DNA from: Cysteiniphilum litorale
GTDB taxonomy: Bacteria; Pseudomonadota; Gammaproteobacteria; Francisellales; Francisellaceae
Reading direction: 5' to 3'
Assembly (NCBI RefSeq): GCF_003428165.1
Contig: NZ_QLIQ01000001.1
Coordinates: 62,001 to 126,000, forward strand
DNA: 64,000 nt
The translations under genes were made by a program, and so were the position numbers. The notes under the pieces are model-generated. The model worked only from the letters and a program-made list of their open reading frames with translations. It had not been told where the DNA came from and searched no databases. The first letter of the stretch is position 1, and every line of letters begins with the position of its first letter. Positions 19,598 to 28,373 of this stretch are shown here, in pieces.

Positions 19598-20533
19598 GTG
19601 AAAAATACAGTTAAAATATCCTCAATCTTAAGTCTGATCTTTGCAGGAGCTGCTTCAGCGGGTATTAACACAGAAGATAAGAAGCTTGCAATTTCAGCGA
19701 CAGAAGCTGCTTATCATAGTAAAACGATTGAAGATAATCAGTATATCAAGGAATCAATCTCCAGAATTGAAGAAGATGGGTGGCGCTATGAGTTCTTCTT
19801 TGCTAAAGAAAGTGATGAAACACAAAATATTTTAAACAAAGCAAAAATAATGACAAAATCACCCGCACTTCAAAATGCACTTAACCAATATAGCCTAGAA
19901 AACCAATTTAACTATTTAGGAAATGGGATGCAAGGAGCGCTTCTAGGTACGCAAGTATTTGCTGCAAAAAAGGATAATAAAGCGATTATTGCCTTTAGAG
20001 GAACAGATACCATTAGTAATGTAATCGTTGATTCTGCGGCATTTCAAGTGAATTTTGAGCAAACAAATACCGGTGTGCATGCCGGGTTTTACAGCTATCT
20101 GCTTGATGTGGTTGAAAGAGATACAAACTTTGCCAACTGGTTAAAAAATAACGTTAACAAAGATACCCAGTTACTGATTACAGGTCATAGCTTGGGAGCG
20201 GCAGTGGCAACGTTAATGGCTGCATATCTGATTGAACAGGGCTTTTCTAGTGAGAAAATTAAATTAATCACCTTTGCTGAGCCTGCTCCTGGGAGTGAAG
20301 CGTTTGCTCAGAGATATGCCCCATTACTTAAGAATTATGTATGGGAGGCTAATATTCCAGATCCTGTGGTATGGTCTACGGCAATAGCAGGAGATCTTTA
20401 TACGAAATATATGCATCATAAAGTAAGTTATCATCACTTTGGTCAGTTCAATGGTTTTTTAAATACCAGCCAAAGTGCAATCAATATTCACTCTGTCGAT
20501 AACTACTATAATCAGGTAATGACTGAGATATAG
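19598..20533 (+). CDS. Secreted class-3 lipase (alpha/beta hydrolase)
   Basis: 311 residues with an N-terminal signal peptide cut near AASA-GIN. The core matches fungal-type class 3 lipases: AIIAFRGTD around the oxyanion region, nucleophile elbow GHSLG at 196-200 (S198), D255 in NIPDPV, and a histidine at 279/280 in SYHHFG as triad candidates. The expected activity is ester or lipid hydrolysis outside the cytoplasm. The start is GTG at 19598, supported by AAGGAG 8 bases upstream and by the signal peptide beginning there. It sits between the chitinase and an unassigned lipoprotein, so the locus combines polysaccharide and lipid hydrolysis with surface proteins. Confidence 0.9.
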   Translation: MKNTVKISSILSLIFAGAASAGINTEDKKLAISATEAAYHSKTIEDNQYIKESISRIEEDGWRYEFFFAKESDETQNILNKAKIMTKSPALQNALNQYSLENQFNYLGNGMQGALLGTQVFAAKKDNKAIIAFRGTDTISNVIVDSAAFQVNFEQTNTGVHAGFYSYLLDVVERDTNFANWLKNNVNKDTQLLITGHSLGAAVATLMAAYLIEQGFSSEKIKLITFAEPAPGSEAFAQRYAPLLKNYVWEANIPDPVVWSTAIAGDLYTKYMHHKVSYHHFGQFNGFLNTSQSAINIHSVDNYYNQVMTEI

Positions 20534-20762
20534 TTATACCCATACCCATACCCATCAATTTTTGATTCAATCACCCCTTCAATAGTCTTTGTTTAGCATA
20601 CTTCATGTTGAGATGGTTATCGCGTCAGTACATAAAGTTCAGTATCAATAATTCAAATAGAGATATTAGGAAATCTAATTTTACTCAATCATCAATATAG
20701 TTCATATTTTGATCTGCAAAATATCAATATTACCCCCCTACAAAATAACATTAGGAGAAATT

Positions 20763-23732
20763 ATGAAATTTAATCTAAAGCATACCTCATTACTATTTTC
20801 ATTAGCATTAATAGGCTGTGGCGGTGGTGGCGGTAGCAGCAGTGGCGATATGCCAATTCCAACACCTGTTAAAGCGCAATTGACAGCCGCAGAAGCAATT
20901 AAAGCACCCGCTGTTATTCAATCAGGTAAAACAACAGTTCTATCCTATACCGTGACAAATCCTGTCGTTGAGCAGGTGAAAATTGGGGCTATTGGTCAAA
21001 GAAGTAGTAATGCTTCAGTAGAAATTCAAGGCTTTGATGTGCCAGTTACTGATGGCGTTGAGTTGAATTATGATCTGAGTTTACCGCAAAACACTTGTTT
21101 TGATGAAAATGGACAAGGCAAAATGTTACCAGCAGGTGAACAATGTCATATTGCTTTTTTAGCTAAGCTAAATGGCGCGATTGATCAAGAAACAGATAGG
21201 CATTTAGTCTTAGCCGTAAGAACATCAGATAATGCAGACGATTTGCAAATTAATAAATCATTAAAGTTTGTTTCTCAACATGATGCACGCTTAATTGATT
21301 TAACTGACTCAATCACAACAAGCCGTTATCTTAAACCGGGTTCGATGGTTACAGTCGATGTGCGAAATAATACATCAGCAACAATTAATGCCCTAAATAT
21401 CCAATTGCCAGAATGGTTAAAGGATATTGCTTTAAATATTTCTGCTGCGCAGATAGATGAATTGCATGTCGGTGATAGCTTTAGTTTTAGTTTTAATTTA
21501 GCGATTGATCAGAAAACAATAGATGCGCTTACTATGCATCAAGATGATACCGTTGATATTATGATTGAGGCAGCAAATGCCAAAGATACACATGCTCTTG
21601 ATCTAGAAGTTTCTACTTCGATTGTCGATAGTAATGATGTTGCTTTTCAACAGCCTGAAATGCAGACAGTAACTTATAGCAATAACACCGATACGGTTTT
21701 AACGATTCACTCTGTTACACTTGAAAATATTGCAGATAATAGTGTTGTGATAGAAGACAATAATTGTCAAGAAACCCTAGCAGCCCATGCGTCTTGTCGC
21801 GTGCTGCTAAAAGCAGGTGATAATGCAAGGGTAAACGATTATGCGCAACCTGCTCACATTATTTTTGATTACTCAACAGAGCATGGCGCTAAATTAAGTT
21901 CTCAAAATACTATCAATATCAATCCGGTGAATGTTTCTATTGAGAAAGATGTTCATGCTAAGCAAGGCGAGACTTTTGAGATTAATATTACCAATGATGG
22001 TCCGTTTACAGCAGAGCTTCCTGACATGTCACATTTTAATATTATGCAAGACAATAAGAACATAGCGGGTTTAACACTTGATCCTCAGTCAAATTGTTTT
22101 AATACAGCGCTTGAAGTAGGGCAATCGTGTCAGGTTAAAATACACGCTGCTGAAGATATTACACCCGATGGATATTTATTGCATATAGATCAAGGCAATA
22201 ATTTGGTTTCTGATGTTAATGAGTCATTTTATATCAATGATGCTGATGCAAGTATTGTTGTTGAAGCCTTTGACAACTATGATCATTCAAATATGGGTTA
22301 TATTAAACTGGTTAACAATGGCGAAGTTGGCATTAAAAATATAGGGCTTGATCGCACTTATTTGCCTGAAAATGTTGAGTTATATAACGGTAGTAATGGT
22401 ACTTCAAGCTACGGTGCAACATGGTGTACTGCTGAGCTTTGCCCAAACTATTGTGAGGTGAATGATGGGATATTTAATCTTGCGGTAGGAGAATCTTGTC
22501 ATTTGTATATGTTTAGTCCCTCTGATGTGAATATAGCACAAGCGCAGCTAACGATTAATGCACTTGGTCAAGACTATGGATTTAATCTAACAAGAAAGAC
22601 AGCACTTTATGCGGACATCCCACATGCAACGCTCTCTAGTCACAGGCTTTATCAGTTTATGGGCGATAGGATTAGCCATAAAGAAGAAGAAATAGCAAAA
22701 CATTTGCATACAGCAGGAACCATAGAACAATATTATTGGCTTGAGAATGATCCTGATCATAATACATTGGCTGTTGTTGTCATTGATAAGTCACTTAATG
22801 ATAGAAGAACCATTGAACTGCTTAAAAATATTGGTTGGACTTGGGTTAACCTTGACTTTCCGAGTAACCAGTATGTTTATATTGGTATTAGAGCCATATT
22901 TAGTCCAACAGGTGAGCTTCAAGTGATCGTTAGTGATAATTATTTAGAAAAAGGGATAAAAGTTATCGGGAAACCAACACCGTCAGGCTATACATGGCAT
23001 CAAGATTATATTGAACCTGCAACCAGTATGAATAGCCATATTGATTTAAAAATATTAATGGATCAACATAGCAACGCTTATACAATTAGATTTGATAGCG
23101 CTTATGAGTCTGGCGGCTTTATAAAAATTGGATCTAATCTTGTTGATGAGACGGATTTATATGTATCAAGCGGAATACTAAAACATAGTCTCTACTTTGC
23201 TCAAGCTGATTATATGGCAGTAATTGATGCACCAGATACTGATTCACATAGCATTAATTTCTTTAACGATCAAAGTAAGCCTGTGGAGAAAGATGGAGAT
23301 ACTGTTATCAATCATCCTGATGCATCCTACTTAATGCCAAGTCATTACAAAGAAATTTATTCAGTACTTGCCATTCCCAATGCGATGTCTTTCTATGCTT
23401 TAGTTGATGCTGGACATAGCAAAAAAGAAATAGTTCAGTGTGATATTGATTATGAGCATGGGCATTTTGGTGATGATTTACATTGTCATGAATTGGCTGA
23501 AATCCCAGATGCAGCAGCGAGTGCAAAAACATTGAAGCTAATTGATGACAAGTTGGTTTTAATCGGTACAAAGGTAAAAAAAGAAGCGCCACGCTCAAAT
23601 AAATTCTCAATCTTTGAGTATGACGACAAACAATGGACTGAATTAAGCTATCTATCAGCATATTTTAGCGAAGGCTATCAAATATCTGAGTTAGGGTATC
23701 AATATTATTATCCGATCGTACAACACGACTAG
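20763..23732 (+). CDS. Large lipoprotein with Cys-paired beta modules, function unknown
   Basis: 989 residues from the ATG at 20763, chosen because AGGAG lies just upstream and the lipoprotein signal (ALIGC, C19, then GGGGGSSS) begins there; an upstream in-frame start would bury the signal. Residues of about 35-620 are repeated beta-type modules with 'C...L..G.sC' cysteine pairs, as in the RCC1 lipoproteins next door. The C-terminal 370 residues differ: there are no RCC1 repeats, and beta-rich stretches resemble a propeller or lectin fold only in a general way. I do not recognise this domain. It is probably surface-anchored and functionally linked to its neighbours by locus and design. Confidence 0.78.
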   Translation: MKFNLKHTSLLFSLALIGCGGGGGSSSGDMPIPTPVKAQLTAAEAIKAPAVIQSGKTTVLSYTVTNPVVEQVKIGAIGQRSSNASVEIQGFDVPVTDGVELNYDLSLPQNTCFDENGQGKMLPAGEQCHIAFLAKLNGAIDQETDRHLVLAVRTSDNADDLQINKSLKFVSQHDARLIDLTDSITTSRYLKPGSMVTVDVRNNTSATINALNIQLPEWLKDIALNISAAQIDELHVGDSFSFSFNLAIDQKTIDALTMHQDDTVDIMIEAANAKDTHALDLEVSTSIVDSNDVAFQQPEMQTVTYSNNTDTVLTIHSVTLENIADNSVVIEDNNCQETLAAHASCRVLLKAGDNARVNDYAQPAHIIFDYSTEHGAKLSSQNTININPVNVSIEKDVHAKQGETFEINITNDGPFTAELPDMSHFNIMQDNKNIAGLTLDPQSNCFNTALEVGQSCQVKIHAAEDITPDGYLLHIDQGNNLVSDVNESFYINDADASIVVEAFDNYDHSNMGYIKLVNNGEVGIKNIGLDRTYLPENVELYNGSNGTSSYGATWCTAELCPNYCEVNDGIFNLAVGESCHLYMFSPSDVNIAQAQLTINALGQDYGFNLTRKTALYADIPHATLSSHRLYQFMGDRISHKEEEIAKHLHTAGTIEQYYWLENDPDHNTLAVVVIDKSLNDRRTIELLKNIGWTWVNLDFPSNQYVYIGIRAIFSPTGELQVIVSDNYLEKGIKVIGKPTPSGYTWHQDYIEPATSMNSHIDLKILMDQHSNAYTIRFDSAYESGGFIKIGSNLVDETDLYVSSGILKHSLYFAQADYMAVIDAPDTDSHSINFFNDQSKPVEKDGDTVINHPDASYLMPSHYKEIYSVLAIPNAMSFYALVDAGHSKKEIVQCDIDYEHGHFGDDLHCHELAEIPDAAASAKTLKLIDDKLVLIGTKVKKEAPRSNKFSIFEYDDKQWTELSYLSAYFSEGYQISELGYQYYYPIVQHD

Positions 23733-23868
23733 AACATTAATTATAAAATCCTCAAATATTTCTATTAAAAGAATTGATTTTACGACATCTTCAAATCAGA
23801 TCATATTACACATCATAAAAGATCATTATTTGCATCAAATACTTTGAGATCCACAAACGGAGGATTCC

Positions 23869-26800
23869 ATGTCAAAATTTAATTACAAAAGTTTATACCT
23901 TATCTCATTAGCAACGGTTTTAAGTGCCTGCGGGGGTGGCGGTGGCGGTGGAGGATCTTCGGATCCTTCACCTACACCTGATCCAGTGGTTGGTGTTCAG
24001 CCAAAACTTGCTGTAGCGAGTAATATGTCTGAGGTGTATATGAGCGATAGCAGTGCTATGCTTGAGATGCAATTTATGGTTGAGGATGTTAATCATTTGC
24101 AAGTCAAAGCAGCCAGTCAAAATACGCATTTAACTATTTTAAGCAAAGAAGTGGTTAAAACAAGCTTAGATGATAGTAGTGTAACTATAACAGCAGTTGA
24201 TAACAGCAGTTGTGTGATTAATAAAGAAATGGCAATGGGAGAGTCCTGTCGCGATACGTGGAATGCGTCAACCTCTGAAGAATCTGATCAGTTTGAAGGT
24301 AAAATTATTTATAACACGAATGTGGGAAAGGCAGAGGCAGAGATTAAGCTCACCTTTAAATCACCAGATGATCCTGAGTTTAATCTCGATAAATTTAATA
24401 TTACCGATATTTCACCCATAGGTACGGGCATGCAAAGCAATGTGACAATCAGTAATGCCACCGCTCGTGCGATTAATAATCCTGAGATTATCTTTCCAAC
24501 CGTCATTGACAGCTACATTAAAAATATTCAAGCACCGACGGAGATAAAAAGTGGTCAAAGTGCCAAAATAAGCTTTGAAATGGAAGATTCACAAGCTGCC
24601 CTTGATGCATTAAAACAATGGCAAAATGATATGAGTGCTCATAAAGCGGGCTCAAGTATTGAGTATAGAAGTGCGCGTTTTCCAGTACAAGCTTATCAGT
24701 TGCAGCCTGTTATCTATCTAGGTTCTTTATCTTTAGCGGTTAATACGCTAAGCAAGTTTACTGAGGTTAACGGTAAACTTGAGGCAACTGTTTCTGTATT
24801 AAATGTCAGTGGTCAGGATATTGCAGGCATTAATACAACGATGATGCAGGAGGAAAATGCAATAACAATCGATACAAGTAGTTGTCGTTTTCCATTATCT
24901 GCAAATAATAGCTGTTTACTGAAAGTGATCATTGATCCTGATATTGCCAAAGGCGATGTAACACAACAGCATTTTAATATTACGCTGAGCACACCTGATG
25001 TGATTTATCGTGATCATACGACTTTAGAGATTAATATTGATAGCAAAACTGAGGTGGCATTATCAACAGAAAGCACTTTGCTTGCCAATTATAATAATCA
25101 AATAGCCTTATCAAATACGCGCTTAATCAACTGGGTTGTCTCAAAGCATATTGAGGATTATCGAATTGTTGATGAAGAGGGTAATGATGTGACATCACGA
25201 TTTGAGTTAAGTGGTGGTATCAAAGCGCCATCATGTTTGACGGTAACTTCTCTATCTAAGGGGCAAAGCTGCTATTTAAGCGTCAAACCTTTAGCGAATG
25301 AAACTGGCAAACGCTTATTTTTAAAGTTATTAAATACCAATGCCAATCAAGCACACAATATCACCTTGCCAGATTACAGTGATAGTGGTGTATATCCAAG
25401 TGTGGATTTAAATCCCGATACGGTCGTCAAAAATAAAGATCTATCGCTTTATTTTACAATCGCGCCACCAGTTAATAAGACGTTTGTCGGTTTTGAACTG
25501 GTTGGTGTTAATAAGGTTGCTCAAGATGTGGCTTACCCAAATAGTTGTGTTAGCGGTGCGCTAGTAAGTGCTGATAAACCTTGTCAATTAAAGCTTGATA
25601 TCTCAGGTGACGAGGTTAATACGCCACATTTTAATCCAGAGCTTATTATTCATTGGCAAGATAGTACACAGACAACGACTGACATTAATATTAAAGTGGT
25701 TGATCCGACTCAGCCAGGCGAGGATGTCAATGGTTTAGCAGATTTATATCAGTTAGATGCTGCGTTTAATTATATTGATATTAATGTAGATAATATTATG
25801 ATTTACATTAAAAACACAACGGGGAAAGTGTTATCTAATTTTCAGGTGGAGATTTTACCAAATTGGTTGAGTGAATTAATCGATACGTCGTCATTAACAC
25901 CGATGACACTTGCTAATCAACAAAACCTCGCCATCACATTACCGTTAAAATCCGGTAAAACGGCAAATGATTTAGTCGCTGTGTTAGAGAGTAACATGTC
26001 GGATTTAGCCAATAATACTCAAGCTGGCGCTGATGGTGGAAAAGTAGTGCGTTTTACAGCAAGCAATTCAGTGAATGACTATCGACCAGAATTAACCGTT
26101 GACACCTTCCCGCACATTGTGACGCCATCGAACGAAGCAGTCGAACAAAGTTTAAATCAGGTTATGGTGTTTGGTAAACCGAGTATAAAGCATATTGTGA
26201 TCAATAATCCAACGAATGATCAATACACTATGAGCTTTGATCAATCTTTACCAGGAGAGACTATTATACGTGTGACTAGTGGCGGGGTTAATGGCTTAGC
26301 AAACTGTAGTGAGTTTACTACCTTATTAGCAGGTGAGAGTTGTGCGCTAGTAGTGGAAGCCAAAGTTGATGCCTATAACGTACCAGGTAATTATCTAGAT
26401 GTTATTATGACACCGGTAAACTCGCCAATAACAACACAAACAAAATTGCATATTAAGCCACAAATTAATTATGTTTATTTTGTGAGCTACGAGCCAAGTG
26501 AGCAAGCGATTGAAATTCCTTATGCAGGCGATAAACACTATGATTTACAGATATATAACGATGAAATCTATATTCATTGGCTACCGTCAACAGATCTAGC
26601 AGACTATGTCATCTCGCATAGAGATGGAGCCGCAGGTTTAACCATAACCACACCAGCGCAAACACCAAGTTGTCTTGATGGTGCGCCAGTTGCAAGTAAT
26701 GAATACTGCTATATTGGTTTATCCGTTAATGAGATGGCATTAGCAAGGGATGATTATGATTTAACGTTAAAAATGGGGCAGAGCAATCTCGCTGTAGATA

Positions 26801-28257
26801 GTGTTGATATCTCTTATGTTGCAATTGTTGATCATGGTGTGGCAAGTGTCAGTGTAGAGAAAGGCGCTCAAGTAATTAGCAAGGTAATGCCAAGCAGTAG
26901 TGTTGACGTCGTCATTAGACCTCCTCAAGGTTGGCAGGATCAGGTAATGGTTGATCAAGGTTATACAGTCACAGCAAATAATAGTGGTATGACTTTTCCT
27001 AAGGGTGATCAGTGTACTTTATTAAGATCTCAGCCAGAAGCAGCGTGCAGGGTTGAGGTACACATTGCAGAGGATATGGTGGTTGGGGAATATGAGTTAA
27101 CTATAGTGCCAAATACAGCTACAACGCTACCTTTGTCAGAAGCAGTTGTCATTAAAGCTTTGCAGGTGACTAATGAGCAATTCCAGCAGATTTCTGCTGG
27201 GGCGTCTGGAACTTGTGCACTTAATTCCATTGGTCAAGCTTATTGTTGGGGGAGTGATAGTAATGGTTTTATTGGAGATGGTACTCCGGTGCAAGACAAA
27301 TATCAGCCAACTCTAGTAAAAATGCCAGATGGCGTAGTGTTTACTGCTATAGGACCTAAATGGTCTAATTCTTGTGCATTAGGGAGTGACAATAATACCT
27401 ATTGTTGGGGGCTGAATGACTTTGGTCAATTAGGTGATGGTAGCTTTACCAATAAGTATGAGCCGACTTTAGTGAAAATGCCTACTGGGGTAAGCTTTAC
27501 GGCTGTATCACTTGGAGGTAGTCATGCTTGTGCTTTAGGTGATGATAATAATACCTATTGTTGGGGTTATAATAGCTCTGGTCAATTAGGTGATGGTAGT
27601 ACTACTAGTAAGTATCAACCGAGTTTAGTAAAAATGCCTACTGGGGTAAGCTTTACAGCTATCTCCGTTGGAGCTATTCATAGTTGTGCTTTGGGTGATA
27701 ATAATAACGCCTATTGTTGGGGGGATAATCGCTATGGTCAATTAGGTATTGGTAGCACTGCTGATAAGTATCAACCTACTTTGGTAAAAAAGCCAAATGG
27801 CGTAAGTTTCACGGCTATCATTCATACTTGTGCCTTGGGTGATGATAATAACGCTTATTGTTGGGGGGGGAATAGCTATGGTCAATTAGGTGATGGTAGC
27901 ACTACTGATAAGTTTCAACCCTCCTTGGTAAAAAAGCCAAATGGCGTAAGCTTTACGGCTGTGCTCTCTGGAGGTGCTCATACTTGTGCGTTGGGTGATG
28001 ATAATAACTCTTATTGTTGGGGGTGGAATGGCTATGGTCAATTAGGTAATGGTAGCACTACTAATAACTATCAACCGACTTTAGTGAAAGTGCCAGCTGG
28101 AGTAAGCTTTACGGCTATGTCCGTTGGATATTCTCATAATTGTGCGTTGGGTGATGATAATAACGCTTATTGTTGGGGGAAGAATGGCTCTGGTCAATTA
28201 GGCGATGGCACAAACAATAATTCATCTATCCCTATAGCCGTTAAAATGCCGGAATAA
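23869..28257 (+). CDS. Giant lipoprotein with seven near-identical RCC1-like repeats
   Basis: 1462 residues, a paralogue of the proteins at 11431 and 28374. The lipoprotein signal ends LSAC (C21) followed by eight glycines. Ig-like/ASH-like modules with Cys pairs fill about residues 40-1100. The RCC1-like propeller from about 1107 to the end has seven blades; the last six are encoded by an almost perfect 52-residue (156-bp) tandem repeat (GVSFTA...CALGDDNN.YCWG...GQLGDGS). One unit lacks four residues. The uniformity implies recent expansion by duplication. Its first 130 bases are nearly identical to those of the gene at 28374. GGAGG precedes the ATG. Confidence 0.86.
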   Translation: MSKFNYKSLYLISLATVLSACGGGGGGGGSSDPSPTPDPVVGVQPKLAVASNMSEVYMSDSSAMLEMQFMVEDVNHLQVKAASQNTHLTILSKEVVKTSLDDSSVTITAVDNSSCVINKEMAMGESCRDTWNASTSEESDQFEGKIIYNTNVGKAEAEIKLTFKSPDDPEFNLDKFNITDISPIGTGMQSNVTISNATARAINNPEIIFPTVIDSYIKNIQAPTEIKSGQSAKISFEMEDSQAALDALKQWQNDMSAHKAGSSIEYRSARFPVQAYQLQPVIYLGSLSLAVNTLSKFTEVNGKLEATVSVLNVSGQDIAGINTTMMQEENAITIDTSSCRFPLSANNSCLLKVIIDPDIAKGDVTQQHFNITLSTPDVIYRDHTTLEINIDSKTEVALSTESTLLANYNNQIALSNTRLINWVVSKHIEDYRIVDEEGNDVTSRFELSGGIKAPSCLTVTSLSKGQSCYLSVKPLANETGKRLFLKLLNTNANQAHNITLPDYSDSGVYPSVDLNPDTVVKNKDLSLYFTIAPPVNKTFVGFELVGVNKVAQDVAYPNSCVSGALVSADKPCQLKLDISGDEVNTPHFNPELIIHWQDSTQTTTDINIKVVDPTQPGEDVNGLADLYQLDAAFNYIDINVDNIMIYIKNTTGKVLSNFQVEILPNWLSELIDTSSLTPMTLANQQNLAITLPLKSGKTANDLVAVLESNMSDLANNTQAGADGGKVVRFTASNSVNDYRPELTVDTFPHIVTPSNEAVEQSLNQVMVFGKPSIKHIVINNPTNDQYTMSFDQSLPGETIIRVTSGGVNGLANCSEFTTLLAGESCALVVEAKVDAYNVPGNYLDVIMTPVNSPITTQTKLHIKPQINYVYFVSYEPSEQAIEIPYAGDKHYDLQIYNDEIYIHWLPSTDLADYVISHRDGAAGLTITTPAQTPSCLDGAPVASNEYCYIGLSVNEMALARDDYDLTLKMGQSNLAVDSVDISYVAIVDHGVASVSVEKGAQVISKVMPSSSVDVVIRPPQGWQDQVMVDQGYTVTANNSGMTFPKGDQCTLLRSQPEAACRVEVHIAEDMVVGEYELTIVPNTATTLPLSEAVVIKALQVTNEQFQQISAGASGTCALNSIGQAYCWGSDSNGFIGDGTPVQDKYQPTLVKMPDGVVFTAIGPKWSNSCALGSDNNTYCWGLNDFGQLGDGSFTNKYEPTLVKMPTGVSFTAVSLGGSHACALGDDNNTYCWGYNSSGQLGDGSTTSKYQPSLVKMPTGVSFTAISVGAIHSCALGDNNNAYCWGDNRYGQLGIGSTADKYQPTLVKKPNGVSFTAIIHTCALGDDNNAYCWGGNSYGQLGDGSTTDKFQPSLVKKPNGVSFTAVLSGGAHTCALGDDNNSYCWGWNGYGQLGNGSTTNNYQPTLVKVPAGVSFTAMSVGYSHNCALGDDNNAYCWGKNGSGQLGDGTNNNSSIPIAVKMPE
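27331..28254 (+). repeat. 156-bp tandem repeat encoding RCC1 blades (six units)
   Basis: Units begin at 27331, 27487, 27643, 27799, 27943 and 28099, each at the Gly codon of G-V-x-F-T-A. Five units are 156 bp; the 27799 unit is 144 bp (12 bases missing before the H-T-C motif). The array ends at the last sense codon, just before the stop. Confidence 0.92.
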
Positions 28258-28296
28258 GTGAAAATCCCTTTTCTTTAATTACCGATTAAACCTATC

Positions 28297-28336
28297 AATC
28301 ACTGAGCTTACACACTTTTGCTCAATTTCAGTGATT
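28297..28336 (+). terminator. Hairpin between two RCC1 lipoprotein genes
   Basis: A perfect 9-bp stem AATCACTGA / TCAGTGATT has an inner GAGC/GCTC pairing and lies 40 bases after the stop codon. The T-run after the stem is short (three T), so termination is possible but not certain. Confidence 0.45.
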
Positions 28337-28373
28337 TAACATCATGCCTCAAGAAAATCATAAGGAGGATATC

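Noticed and set aside
23308-23661. 117-residue minus-strand open frame
   Set aside because: His/Leu-rich antisense shadow of the 20763 lipoprotein.
23935-23960. Phase-variable homopolymer in the poly-Gly tether codons
   Set aside because: The Gly codons are mixed (GGG/GGT/GGC/GGA); the longest G run is short and interrupted, so classical slippage switching is not supported.
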